A stretch of DNA of 64,000 nucleotides from CALMEC01 sp031366605 (GCA_031366605.1 JANLOO010000034.1:72673-136672), one strand, 5' to 3'; numbered from the stretch's first letter, positions 27,082-35,093 are shown. A program made the numbers and translations. Notes: a model not told the origin generated them from the sequence alone.

Positions 27082-27783
27082 ATGGCAAGGGCGCACGGCG
27101 ACAATCTCGCAACGGATGCCTCATCACGCGCGACGCCTGACGTCTTCTACCCCGCGTTCATCGACTTGACCGGCAGGCGCTGCCTGGTGGTCGGCGGTGG
27201 GCCCGTTGGCACCGAGAAGACCGAGAAGCTCCTGGACGCCGGTGCCGACGTGCGGCTCGTCAGCCCGCAGGTCACGCCGCGTCTGGCGGCGCTCGTCGCG
27301 TCCGGGGCAATCGATGAGTTCCACCGCCGCGGCTACGAGACAGCAGATTTGGACGGGTGTCTGTTGGTCATCGCCGCGACCGCTGACGCCGACGTCAACC
27401 TGGGGGTTTGGCAGGACGCCGAGGCGCGCACGATGCTGGTCAACGTCGTCGACGTGCCGCCGCTCTGCAACTTCATCGTGCCGTCGATCATGCGCCACGG
27501 CGAGCTGGCCGTCGCGGTGTCGACGGGTGGCGCAAGCCCCGTCGTGGCCCGCACCGTGCGCGAGCGCATCCAGGCCGAGATCGGCCCCGAATGGGGCGAG
27601 CTCGTCACGCTGATGCGCCAGACGCGCGAGGAGCTGAAGGAGCGGTTCACCACGATGCCCTCGCGGGCGGCTGCCGTCGAGCGGCTGCTCGAGAGCGGCG
27701 TCGTCGAGCGGCTGGCGGCGGGAGATCGCGAGGGCGCGTTGGCGTTGATCGAGGAGCACCTGGGCGTGGAGGCTCCCGCATGA
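27082..27783 (+). CDS. Bifunctional precorrin-2 dehydrogenase / sirohydrochlorin ferrochelatase-like protein
   Basis: Start ATG 27082 is preferred over an ATG 36 bases upstream that lacks a leader. The 233-aa protein has the NAD-binding loop RRCLVVGGGPVGTEKTEKLL, then IAATADADVN, CNFIVPSIMRHGELAVAVSTGGASPVVARTVRERI. These match the CysG N-terminal / Met8p family, which oxidises precorrin-2 and, in some members, inserts iron to make siroheme. It overlaps the methyltransferase gene by ATGA, so together they replace a full CysG. Siroheme is needed by sulfite and nitrite reductases. Confidence 0.9.
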   Translation: MARAHGDNLATDASSRATPDVFYPAFIDLTGRRCLVVGGGPVGTEKTEKLLDAGADVRLVSPQVTPRLAALVASGAIDEFHRRGYETADLDGCLLVIAATADADVNLGVWQDAEARTMLVNVVDVPPLCNFIVPSIMRHGELAVAVSTGGASPVVARTVRERIQAEIGPEWGELVTLMRQTREELKERFTTMPSRAAAVERLLESGVVERLAAGDREGALALIEEHLGVEAPA

Positions 27784-28619
27784 GGCCGGGGACGGTGGCC
27801 CTGATCGGGGCAGGTCCCGGAGATCCGGATCTTCTGACGATCCGGGGACTGCGCTTGCTCGAGCAGGCCGAGGTCGTGGTGCACGATCGGCTCGGCACCG
27901 AGGCCCTGCTTGCGTTCGTGTCCGACACCTGCGCATTGGTCGACGCCGGCAAGGCACCCGGCCGGCACGGCATGACGCAGGACCAGATCTCGGACGCGTT
28001 GATCCACCACGCCCGGCGGGGCAAGCGGGTGGTGCGCCTCAAGGGCGGTGATCCCTTCGTATTCGGGCGCGGCGGCGAAGAAGCGCTGGCCCTGGTCGAG
28101 GCGGGAATCGCATTCCAGGTCGTGCCCGGGGTCAGTAGCGCGTTCGCGGTTCCGGCTGCGGCAGGAATCCCGGTGACCCATCGTGGACTCGCGCGCACTG
28201 TCACGATCGCGAGCGGCCATGACGATCCCGCCTCCCCTGCCGCGCGCGAGCGGTGGCGGGCACTCGCGCCGGTGCCCGGCACCCTGGTGCTGCTGATGGC
28301 GATGTCGAACCTGGATCAGATATCGCGCGCGCTGATCGACGGTGGCCGTGCCACCGACGAACCCGCGGCGGCGATTCAGTGGGGCACGACCGCCGAGGAA
28401 CGCCGCGTCACCGCGACCCTCGGCACGATCGCGGCCGCATGTGACGCCGACGGTCTGGGAAACCCGGCCGTCGTGGTGATCGGTCCGGTCGTCGCGCTCG
28501 GTGAGCTCGTGTCGTCAGCGATGCGTGCGACGGTAGAGGACGACCCCGGCGACGATGGTCGCGACAACCTCGAGGTTGACATCCAGCACCACCACATCCC
28601 CGGCCGCACCGGGGCGTAG
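27780..28619 (+). CDS. cobA: Uroporphyrinogen-III C-methyltransferase
   Basis: The 279-aa protein shows SUMT motifs VALIGAGPGDPDLLTIRG, VVHDRL, VVRLKGGDPFVFGRGGEEA, PGVSSAFAVPAAAGIPVTHRG and TLVLLMAMSNL. It makes precorrin-2 from uroporphyrinogen III with two SAM. It overlaps its upstream partner by four bases. Its C-terminal 35 codons run across the 3' end of the opposite-strand nagA gene (105-base tail-to-tail overlap), and this tail (about 30 residues, Asp/His-rich) looks like a recent extension. Confidence 0.93.
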   Translation: MRPGTVALIGAGPGDPDLLTIRGLRLLEQAEVVVHDRLGTEALLAFVSDTCALVDAGKAPGRHGMTQDQISDALIHHARRGKRVVRLKGGDPFVFGRGGEEALALVEAGIAFQVVPGVSSAFAVPAAAGIPVTHRGLARTVTIASGHDDPASPAARERWRALAPVPGTLVLLMAMSNLDQISRALIDGGRATDEPAAAIQWGTTAEERRVTATLGTIAAACDADGLGNPAVVVIGPVVALGELVSSAMRATVEDDPGDDGRDNLEVDIQHHHIPGRTGA

Positions 28620-29717
28620 CGCTCCCAGATCCGCCCGGCCGAGCAGGCGAGCCGGCGACTCGGTCACCGCAGCGACGGCCTCGACCGGCGCGCAGCCGGT
28701 CATGGCGACGACATTGCGGACACACGCGTCGAGTCCGGTCACGCCACCGGCGAGGGACCCCGACGTTGTGCGGCAGCTTCGTCCATCCGAGACGACCTCG
28801 TGTCCCGCCAACACGTATCGCCCGGCAGGCGCTCCAAGCGGAGCGGCGGCGTCCGATATCAAGATGCGCCGATCGGCTCCCAGCGCACGCCAGGCGAGCC
28901 GGAGCATTCGTGGATCGACATGGACACCGTCAGCGATCAGGCTCGACGCGACAGGCAGGTCGGTCAACGCCGCGGCCGCCAGGGTCGACGTGCGGTGATG
29001 CATCGGTGCCATCGCATTGAACAGGTGGGTCACTGCGGCAAGTCCCACGTCTACGGCCGCGTGGGCGGCATCGTCATCTGCATCCGTGTGGCCCGCCGCG
29101 ACCACCACGCCGCGTTTGACCAACTCGGCGACAACGATGAGCGCACCCGCACGTTCTGGCGCGAGGGTCACCATGGCCACCCCTGCGTCGCGCGACCACC
29201 CGCTGATCACCTCCGCCGAAGGCGCCACGATGTGATCGACCCCGTGCGCTCCCGCACGCGCAGCGGCGATCATCGGACCCTCCAGATGCCAGCCGATCGG
29301 CCGCGCCCCGAGCCATCCGTCGGGCGGTCCAGCTGCGAGCACCTGGAGCGCATGGTCCACCGTCGCACGCGGCGCGGTGATGATTGTGGGGAGGAAGCTC
29401 GTGACCCCAAAGCGCGGTATCGCCGCAGCCACGTCCCACAACCGGTCGGGCGACGCGGTCAGGTCGGCGCCCACGGCGCCATTGACCTGCAGATCGACAA
29501 AGCCCGGCGCGACGGTGCATCCGGTCACATCCAACACCTGACCGCGCCAGGACGCCCCAGTAACCGCAACGACGCCGTCAACGATGTGCAGATCCAGGCG
29601 CTCGCCCGTCAGATCGCGCCCACCCCGGATGGCGATCGCTCCATGGGGCACGCGGTTCACACGGGTGACGGTGCCGGCGCACCGACGCCCAGTCAACACA
29701 CCAGTGCACCGCGCCAC
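28515..29717 (-). CDS. nagA: N-acetylglucosamine-6-phosphate deacetylase
   Basis: The 400-aa amidohydrolase shows VAPGFVDLQVNGAVGADLT, GWHLEGPMIA with the metal glutamate, AGHTDADD, THLFNAMAPMHHR with metal histidines and ISDAAAPLGAPAG with the catalytic aspartate. It removes acetate from GlcNAc-6-phosphate in cell-wall recycling. ATG 29717 is the first start; GTG 29660 is an alternative giving a more typical N-terminus. NagB and a GlcNAc transporter are not in the window. Confidence 0.92.
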   Translation of the reverse strand: MARCTGVLTGRRCAGTVTRVNRVPHGAIAIRGGRDLTGERLDLHIVDGVVAVTGASWRGQVLDVTGCTVAPGFVDLQVNGAVGADLTASPDRLWDVAAAIPRFGVTSFLPTIITAPRATVDHALQVLAAGPPDGWLGARPIGWHLEGPMIAAARAGAHGVDHIVAPSAEVISGWSRDAGVAMVTLAPERAGALIVVAELVKRGVVVAAGHTDADDDAAHAAVDVGLAAVTHLFNAMAPMHHRTSTLAAAALTDLPVASSLIADGVHVDPRMLRLAWRALGADRRILISDAAAPLGAPAGRYVLAGHEVVSDGRSCRTTSGSLAGGVTGLDACVRNVVAMTGCAPVEAVAAVTESPARLLGRADLGALRPGAAGDVVVLDVNLEVVATIVAGVVLYRRTHR

Positions 29718-29722
29718 CCGAA

Positions 29723-29741
29723 TGTGTCGTCCGACGACACA
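29723..29741. repeat. Hairpin repeat copy 1
   Basis: TGTGTCGT, spacer CCG, ACGACACA: an 8-bp perfect stem with a three-base loop, followed by AGTGAGC and three ATGACC/ATGACCAA units. The first of three copies spaced 114 and 117 bases apart. Confidence 0.75.
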
Positions 29742-29836
29742 AGTGAGCGCGAGAAATGACCAAATGACCGAATGACCACGTCAACCACGCCAACCGACCG
29801 TGACCGGCGGCGTCCGCTCACGAACGAAACACGAAG

Positions 29837-29855
29837 TGTGTCGTCCAACGACACA
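29837..29855. repeat. Hairpin repeat copy 2
   Basis: TGTGTCGT, spacer CCA, ACGACACA, followed by AGTGACCATCGCGAA and ACCAAGTGACC. The stem is identical to copies 1 and 3; only the loop differs. Confidence 0.75.
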
Positions 29856-29953
29856 AGTGACCATCGCGAAATCGACCAAGTGACCGTTTCAGCGACACCC
29901 ATCTGACACAAGGCCGAAGGCCGCCGGAGCGCTTCGGAACGAAAACACAAAAG

Positions 29954-29972
29954 TGTGTCGTCTAACGACACA
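29954..29972. repeat. Hairpin repeat copy 3
   Basis: TGTGTCGT, spacer CTA, ACGACACA, followed by AGTGGCC and ACCAAATGGCC. The conserved stem and variable loop indicate that secondary structure is the maintained property. Confidence 0.75.
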
Positions 29973-30166
29973 AGTGGCCGCCGCGGCGACCAAATGGCCA
30001 TTTTGGGGACGTTCACCCCGGGAGGAGGCCTGCGAACGGTCTCTTGGCGGCCGCAGGGGTGTCGGGGCACGGGCTGCGCGTGACCACTCGCGCGGGCGGC
30101 GGCGATTTGCGGTGATCCGATCCGCGGTCGGGTGCGTATCAGGGGAACCTTACGAAGCGAGCCGCC

Positions 30167-30592
30167 ATGTACGAACTGAGTCGAGATCTGTTTCGCGCGA
30201 TCCGTCCGGGCCTGATCCCAGATCGGCGCAATCCCGCCCGCCCCGCGCGGACGTTGCTGGCCATGTGCGAGGACACGGTGCAGCGCATCGCCCAGACCCC
30301 CGTCGCGCGACGCCGGCACGCGACGCGACTGTTCGCCCAGGCGCGACCGCTGTACGCGCCAAACCAACAGCTGGAGTTGGTCACCCGAATTGAGACGGCG
30401 GTCGCGAACGTCCACGAACGCCTGATCGAACACACCGGTGGTCGCACAGGTGGGCTGCTTCGCTGTGCGGCCACGACGCGCCGACACACACCGTGCATGC
30501 GCGAGCCGGTCCCGGGACTTCGTTACTGCCCATCGCATCGGCACCTGGACGTGACCGAGACCGCACAGGGCCTCGGCATCCACGCACGCTGA
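30167..30592 (+). CDS. Small protein with C-terminal Cys/His cluster, coupled to a sigma factor gene
   Basis: The 141-aa protein is helical in its first 100 residues (VHERLIEHTGG and similar). It ends with LLRCAATTRRHTPCMREPVPGLRYCPSHRH, a C-x(7)-C-x(9)-C-x2-H-x-H spacing resembling a small zinc-binding module. Its stop overlaps the sigma factor ATG (TGATG), so translation of the two is coupled. I do not recognise the family; a zinc-binding regulatory partner is an inference. Confidence 0.6.
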   Translation: MYELSRDLFRAIRPGLIPDRRNPARPARTLLAMCEDTVQRIAQTPVARRRHATRLFAQARPLYAPNQQLELVTRIETAVANVHERLIEHTGGRTGGLLRCAATTRRHTPCMREPVPGLRYCPSHRHLDVTETAQGLGIHAR

Positions 30593-31239
30593 TGAGTACG
30601 GCTACGATCCGTGGTCCTGTGCTCTCCCGTCCCCGGGCCAACGTCGCGCGTACTGCGACCGCAACCGATTCGCCGACACCCACGGTGGACCGTGATGCTG
30701 CAATCGCCGCGCGTCTCGCGGGCGGGGATGCCGAGGCGCTGCGTGACGCGTACGCCGATCACGGCGGTGTCGTGTTCGGTACGTCCCTGCGCGTGTTGGG
30801 CGACTACCAGCTGGCAGAAGAGTGCACACAGGACGTGTTCATGACGCTGTGGCACAACGCGGCATCTCTCGATCTGAGTCGCGCAAAACTGACGACGTGG
30901 TTGTATGTCGTGGCCCGCAACCGGGCAATCGCATTGGACCGACGCCGCCGCGCGCGACCGGCGCTGCCGTTTGCAGATGTCCCGGATGTCACTGCGGCCC
31001 CAGATCCAGCCGAACTCGCCCAGGACGCCGACAACGCGCGTCAGGTGGTCCAGGCTCTGGCCGACCTGCCTGACGATCAACGCATGGTCGTGACGCTGGC
31101 GTACTTCGAGGGGTTGAGCCAATCCCAGATCGCGACGCGACTGGGACTCCCGATCGGCACGGTCAAGGGGCGGGCCCGCCTTGCCCTGGATCGCCTGCGA
31201 ACAGTGATCGACCGATCCGCGTCGGGAGGCCTGGGATGA
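30592..31239 (+). CDS. ECF-type RNA polymerase sigma factor (SigK/RskA-type pair)
   Basis: ATG 30592 (within TGATG) gives 215 residues. Region 2 is VLGDYQLAEECTQDVFMTLWHNAASLD...KLTTWLYVVARNRAIALDRRR, and region 4 is LADLPDDQRMVVTLAYFEGLSQSQIATRLGLPIGTVKGRARLALDRLR. About 40 residues precede region 2. The downstream anti-sigma gene overlaps it by ATGA, which supports an ECF sigma/anti-sigma pair. The 5' neighbours and the lipid genes further right are possible targets. Confidence 0.92.
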   Translation: MSTATIRGPVLSRPRANVARTATATDSPTPTVDRDAAIAARLAGGDAEALRDAYADHGGVVFGTSLRVLGDYQLAEECTQDVFMTLWHNAASLDLSRAKLTTWLYVVARNRAIALDRRRRARPALPFADVPDVTAAPDPAELAQDADNARQVVQALADLPDDQRMVVTLAYFEGLSQSQIATRLGLPIGTVKGRARLALDRLRTVIDRSASGGLG

Positions 31240-31952
31240 ACACCGAGCTTCGCGAACTCGCCGCGCTGTCGGCCCTGGGGGCGCTCTCGCCGGATGACGC
31301 CACGCGCTTTGCCCGTGCGATTGACGAACATCCGGAGCTGGCCCAGGAGCTGGCGCTGGACCAGGCGGGCGTTGAGCGGTTGGGTTTGGTGGCCGACCGC
31401 GGAACCGCTCCTCCAGACCTCGCCGACCGCCTTGTCGCCGCCGCCACGGCGACCCCGGCCGGCGCGCCGACGCGCGCACCCGCAACTGCGACTCGATCGC
31501 GCCCGAGTTGGCGACGTTGGGCACCGGCGTTGGGAGGCGGACTGGTCGCTGTGGCCGCTGCGGTCGCACTCACGCTTGTCGCCACCCGTGATCCCGGCAT
31601 CGGCACACCTCAGGTCCGGGCCGCCATCGTCGCCCACCCCGGTCGCCCCCCAGTCACAGGGACCGCGAGCCTGTACCGACCCAACCAGTCCGACGGCCGG
31701 GTCGTCGTCGACCTCGCATCGCTCGCGGCCGCACCGGCAGGCCATCACTACGAAGTCTGGGTCCTGCGCGCAGGCGCAACGGCGATGGAGGCGGTCGGCA
31801 CGTTCGCCACCCCGCGCACGGCGCCCGTCCATCTGGAACTGCGCCTCCCAGGCGGTGGCACCTACGGCGCCTTGGACATCTCGATCCAGGCCGACGGCGG
31901 CCCGCCAGAGCACTCCGGTGCAAGCGTCGCCGGCGCGACGTTCGGAATGTGA
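31236..31952 (+). CDS. RskA-family anti-sigma factor
   Basis: The 238-aa protein has a short N-terminal anti-sigma domain (MNTELRELAALSALGALSPDDATRF), one membrane segment (GGGLVAVAAAVALTLVA, around residue 100) and an extracytoplasmic beta-domain with HHYEVWVLRAGATAMEAVGTF and YGALDISIQADGGPPEHSG. The last motif is diagnostic for the RskA (anti-sigma-K) C-terminal domain. It should hold the sigma factor at the membrane until released by proteolysis; no HxxxCxxC zinc motif is seen. Confidence 0.9.
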   Translation: MNTELRELAALSALGALSPDDATRFARAIDEHPELAQELALDQAGVERLGLVADRGTAPPDLADRLVAAATATPAGAPTRAPATATRSRPSWRRWAPALGGGLVAVAAAVALTLVATRDPGIGTPQVRAAIVAHPGRPPVTGTASLYRPNQSDGRVVVDLASLAAAPAGHHYEVWVLRAGATAMEAVGTFATPRTAPVHLELRLPGGGTYGALDISIQADGGPPEHSGASVAGATFGM

Positions 31953-31994
31953 GATGCGTCGCGTCGTGATGCCCCCAACCGTCACAACCTCCCT

Positions 31995-33470
31995 GTGACC
32001 AGCCCCACCACCCCGAATCCGAATCGGCCGACGGTACTGCTGACAGGCGCCACCGGGTACGTCGGCGGACGGCTGCTGCCGGCCCTCGAAGCAGGTGGCG
32101 TCCAGGTGCGGTGCCTGACGCGTCGACCTGCGTTCTTGAGGAGTCGCGTCGGCGCCACAACCACGGTCGTCGGCGCCGACCTGGCGGTCGCCGAGGACGT
32201 GCGCCGGGCGTTGACCGGCGTGGATACGGCCTACTACCTGGCGCACTCGATGGGGGCGAGCGGCGACTTCGAGGTCGAGGACCGGACGAGTGCACAGACA
32301 TTCGCAGCGGCAGCCCGCGACGCGGGGGTGCGGCGGATCATCTACTTGGGTGCCCTCGGCACCGGCGACGATCTCTCGAGTCACCTGGCGAGCCGTCAGG
32401 AGGTGGGACGCATCTTGCGCGAATCGGGTGTGCCGACGATTGAGCTTCGTTCATCCATCATCATCGGTGCAGGCAGCCTCTCGTACGACATGATCCGCTC
32501 CCTCGTGACGCGGCTGCCGGTCATGATCACGCCACGTTGGGTACGGACGATGACGCAGCCAATCGCGATCGACGACGTGGTGGCGTACCTCCTTGCCGCC
32601 CTTGACGTCCCCGGCACCGAGAGTCGCCTCTACGAGATCGGCGGACATGACAAGGTCTCGTATGGCGATCTGATGCGCGAGTTCGCGAGCCTCCGCGGTC
32701 TGCGTCGCACCATCATCCCGGTACCGATGCTGAGCCCCTGGCTGTCGAGCTTGTGGCTCGGGTTGATCACGCCGCTCTACGCACGGGTCGGTCGGCACCT
32801 GATCGAGGGGGTCCGCAACGAGACCGTCGTCCACGACGACCGCGCGCTGCGCGACATGCCGGTCCGCCCGCGCGGCGTGCACGACGCGATCCAGGACGCG
32901 ATCATTCAAGAGGATCGTACGGCCAACCGCTGGCAGGACGGCGTCGGACCTCGGCCGTCGCTGGGCGGCGGACCGACCCCGCTCAAGAAGCAGATGGTCG
33001 ATTCACGTTGGGTGCGGGTGGAGGCAGCGCCGGCCGCGGCATTCGAGCCCATCCGACGGATTGGCGGCAAGACCGGTTGGTACTACGGCGACCATCTGTG
33101 GCGCATCCGCGGATGGCTGGACCTCGTGCTGGGCGGCGTGGGAATGCGTCGTGGGCGGCGTCACCCGAGCGACCTGATCGCTGGTGACATGCTCGACTTC
33201 TGGCGCGTGGAGGCGATCGAACCCCCGTCTCTGCTGCGCCTCGTTGCCGAGATGAAGCTCCCCGGCCGCGCGTGGCTGCAGTATCGCGTGGAGCCCGACG
33301 GCGACGGCGCAATCATCCGCCAAACCGCGTTCTTCGATCCGGACGGCGTCGTCGGACGCCTCTACTGGTACGCCCTCGCTCCCTTCCATCAGATGATGTT
33401 TCCCCGCATGCTGCGCGGTATCGCGAACGCCGTTGCCGCCGCCCCTGACGCGGACTCGTGCTCATCCTGA
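31995..33470 (+). CDS. NAD(P)-binding SDR-type protein with C-terminal DUF2867
   Basis: The 491-aa protein begins with an atypical SDR domain (VLLTGATGYVGGRLLPALEAGG, then ELRSSIIIGAGS). It continues from about residue 330 with a DUF2867 domain (GGKTGWYYGDHLWRIRGWLD, LQYRVEPDGDGAIIRQTAFF, GRLYWYALAPFHQMMF). Two-domain proteins of this kind are common near sigma factors and lipid or carotenoid genes in actinobacteria and proteobacteria. The start is GTG 31995, 42 bases after the anti-sigma gene, so it may be part of the sigma-controlled unit. Substrate unknown. Confidence 0.85.
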   Translation: MTSPTTPNPNRPTVLLTGATGYVGGRLLPALEAGGVQVRCLTRRPAFLRSRVGATTTVVGADLAVAEDVRRALTGVDTAYYLAHSMGASGDFEVEDRTSAQTFAAAARDAGVRRIIYLGALGTGDDLSSHLASRQEVGRILRESGVPTIELRSSIIIGAGSLSYDMIRSLVTRLPVMITPRWVRTMTQPIAIDDVVAYLLAALDVPGTESRLYEIGGHDKVSYGDLMREFASLRGLRRTIIPVPMLSPWLSSLWLGLITPLYARVGRHLIEGVRNETVVHDDRALRDMPVRPRGVHDAIQDAIIQEDRTANRWQDGVGPRPSLGGGPTPLKKQMVDSRWVRVEAAPAAAFEPIRRIGGKTGWYYGDHLWRIRGWLDLVLGGVGMRRGRRHPSDLIAGDMLDFWRVEAIEPPSLLRLVAEMKLPGRAWLQYRVEPDGDGAIIRQTAFFDPDGVVGRLYWYALAPFHQMMFPRMLRGIANAVAAAPDADSCSS

Positions 33471-33526
33471 CGGTGTCGCTCCACCTCCGGTTCAGGACGG
33501 GGTCGTGACCAGCGGAGGAGCACCAT

Positions 33527-33908
33527 ATGATCAGGCAACGATCGTTCAAGCGCCTCGTACCGGCGCGCATGGACAAGACTGGCGAGAGCTACGCGGCGGC
33601 GCGGAGATCGCTGTTTGCCGCGAATGAGTCCGCGCAGGGCCAGCCCGTGTTGCTCGCAACCTCAGACGAGCGGATCCGGGAACGAACAGGGCGCGGCTCG
33701 AAGGAGTGATTCGACATCCTCGATGAGTGGGGCGCAGCCGAGCGACCGCATCGCGAGATCGCACGCTGGGTCGCCGATCAGCTGGGTATCAATCCCCTCG
33801 CCTGGAACGCGCAGGCTGTGACGGTCAGCTACGAGCGCTCGCGTGGCGGGCGCGCCGTCGGAGAGCATTCCGATGGCTTCGCGATCAGCGTGATGCGAAC
33901 CGTTTCTG
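33527..33908 (+). pseudogene. DUF4287 domain protein, broken by an in-frame stop and 3' truncation
   Basis: GGAGGAG precedes ATG 33527. The frame reads MIRQRSFKRLVPARMDKTGESYAAARRSLF to ERTGRGSKE, then TGA at 33707-33709, then in the same frame FDILDEWGAAERPHREIARW, VADQLGINPLAWNAQAVTVSYERSRG and HSDGFAISVMRTV. The intact family has TGKGWDEWF at the stop position, so TGA replaces TGG. After about 33905 the sequence changes to an unrelated frame, so the expected SRPBCC-like C-terminal part is lost. Confidence 0.75.
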
Positions 33909-34055
33909 GGTGTCGCCCTCCGGATCGGGTTCCCGTTGGTGCTCTGGATGGGGGCCATGCTCTGGGAGGACACACCGCGCAGGCTGGCCGTGCTCCACGC
34001 CGGGGACTCGCTCGTGAAACGCCCGATCGTCGCGTTGATCGTGGGTGTCTGGCAG
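33909..34055 (+). pseudogene. C-terminal remnant of a small membrane protein (DUF1761-like)
   Basis: In the frame one base away from the DUF4287 remnant, the sequence reads GVALRIGFPLVLWMGAMLWE then DTPRRLAVLHAGDSLVKRPI and VALIVGVWQ-stop. This looks like the last two helices of a DUF1761-type protein (the LHAGD.LVK..IVALIVG.W end is similar). The N-terminus is missing and the junction lies right at the end of the DUF4287 fragment, so this is the scar of a deletion. The family assignment is tentative. Confidence 0.45.
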
Positions 34056-34210
34056 TAGACAACAACGAGTGCCCGCTCTCACGACGTTCACCTCAGGAGA
34101 GCGAGGTGCTCGAGCCCGATGAACCGACACGGCCCGGGCGCTTTGGCGCGCGCGAGCGATCGAAAAGGGCTCCCGTAGGAAGTACCCGGAACTTTGAGTT
34201 CGAGGGCTCG

Positions 34211-34579
34211 TCAGACGATGTGCTTGAGGCCCCAGGAGCGGACACGTTCGGGATGGATGCGGATGAGGGCGGGTGGGCCCCCGACTGCTTCGGCTCGGCC
34301 GGAGATCTCGATGGCCCAGGGGTTCCACCCGCTGCCGTCCGCGATGCCGTCGATGACGATCGCGGCTTTCCCGGTGCGTGCGACGTCACGGAACTTCTTG
34401 GTTTTCTGCACGTCGCGCCCGGTGACGTCAACCGTTTCGAGGATGGTGCTGAACGTCCAGCCCGAGGGGACGACGTGAGGGGTTCCGTCGCGCCCGACGG
34501 TGGCGATTCGCCCGAGCCGGCGAGCTGGGGAGGTAAGGAAGCGTCGCTCGGTGGCGCTGAGTGCGGTCGGCGTCGTCAT
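34211..34579 (-). CDS. PPOX class F420-dependent / pyridoxamine-5'-phosphate oxidase-like protein
   Basis: The 122-aa split-barrel protein starts at ATG 34579, overlapping the DUF6069 stop (ATGA). It has FLTSPARRLGRIATVGRDGTPHVVPSGWTF, TGRDVQKTKKFRDVARTGKAAIVIDGI, GWNPWAIEISGRAEAV and IRIHPERVRSWGL. This is the layout of F420-dependent PPOX proteins related to Rv1155/Rv3369. The cofactor and reaction are not fixed; reductase or F420/FMN binding is likely. Confidence 0.85.
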   Translation of the reverse strand: MTTPTALSATERRFLTSPARRLGRIATVGRDGTPHVVPSGWTFSTILETVDVTGRDVQKTKKFRDVARTGKAAIVIDGIADGSGWNPWAIEISGRAEAVGGPPALIRIHPERVRSWGLKHIV

Positions 34580-35022
34580 TGTGTCTCTCCCGTGTTCGCC
34601 CGGTGCAGCCAGGCGACGCCGGCCATGTAGAACGCGCCGGTAATCACGGGGAGGCTGGCCAACGTGAACTTGACCGACCAACCGGCATCGAGGCTGAGCG
34701 GGGCAACGGTCGAGACGACGGCGAGGCCACCGCCAATGATCGCGATCGTGCGAAGAATTGGTCGTTGACGTCGGTCCGCAAGTCGCACCCCCGCCCAGCC
34801 CGCGGTCATCGCCAGCAGCGTCACCAAAACGACCTGGGCGATGCCGACCGTCTGAATCCCGGTGGCTGACCCGGGTTGGGGAAACTGGAAGTTGACGCCG
34901 CGGGCCCGGGCCAGTCCGAACAACGCCATGTTGGCTGCGAGCGCCGCGGCGGCCGTCACGGCGGCCGTTCTCGCGAGCGGTTGGCTCGATTGCGCCGCGG
35001 GCATCCTTGTCGTTGTCGTCAT
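34576..35022 (-). CDS. DUF6069-like four-helix membrane protein
   Basis: ATG 35022 has GGAGG four bases before it. The 148-aa product has four hydrophobic helices (TAAVTAAAALAANMALFGLA, VGIAQVVLVTLLAMTAGWAGV, IAIIGGGLAVVSTVAPLSLD, ASLPVITGAFYMAGVAWL). This resembles DUF6069 proteins often found with MarR regulators and PPOX enzymes. It forms a two-gene operon with the PPOX gene and is divergent from marR, whose operator lies between. Confidence 0.7.
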   Translation of the reverse strand: MTTTTRMPAAQSSQPLARTAAVTAAAALAANMALFGLARARGVNFQFPQPGSATGIQTVGIAQVVLVTLLAMTAGWAGVRLADRRQRPILRTIAIIGGGLAVVSTVAPLSLDAGWSVKFTLASLPVITGAFYMAGVAWLHRANTGETQ

Positions 35023-35036
35023 CACCCCTCCAATTG

Positions 35037-35051
35037 GTTGATGTCTTCAAC
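35037..35051. promoter_or_regulatory. Second, weaker operator half-pair for the MarR regulator
   Basis: GTTGA, five bases, TCAAC: same half-site core and same five-base spacer as the perfect palindrome 22 bases downstream. It sits 15 bases upstream of the DUF6069 start, so it would block that gene's transcription. Confidence 0.5.
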
Positions 35052-35058
35052 GATATGC

Positions 35059-35087
35059 CTTAATGGTTGAGGTTGTCAACCATTAAG
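35059..35087. promoter_or_regulatory. Perfect 12-bp palindromic MarR operator
   Basis: CTTAATGGTTGA (35059-35070) and TCAACCATTAAG (35076-35087) match in all 12 positions around a five-base spacer. It ends seven bases before the marR start and lies between the divergent marR and DUF6069/PPOX genes. This is the expected position for autorepression. Confidence 0.85.
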
Positions 35088-35093
35088 CGTACG

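Larger units (their letters stand above)
29718..30166. other. 449-bp intergenic region holding three hairpin repeats
   Basis: No gene is supported. The region carries three copies of a 19-base hairpin (listed separately) with partly conserved ACCAAATGACC-like sequence downstream of each. A long minus-strand frame through it gives repeated VSLDDTL peptides that simply reflect the DNA repeats. Confidence 0.6.

Noticed and set aside
29693..30583. Minus-strand frame with three VS(L/S)DDT peptide repeats
   Set aside because: The repeats are the translation of the three DNA hairpins, the frame lacks a ribosome site and it is antisense to the small Cys/His protein gene.
30523..31569. Minus-strand frame of 348 codons over the sigma and anti-sigma genes
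   Set aside because: Antisense to two genes with diagnostic motifs; product is Arg/Gln-rich and motif-free.
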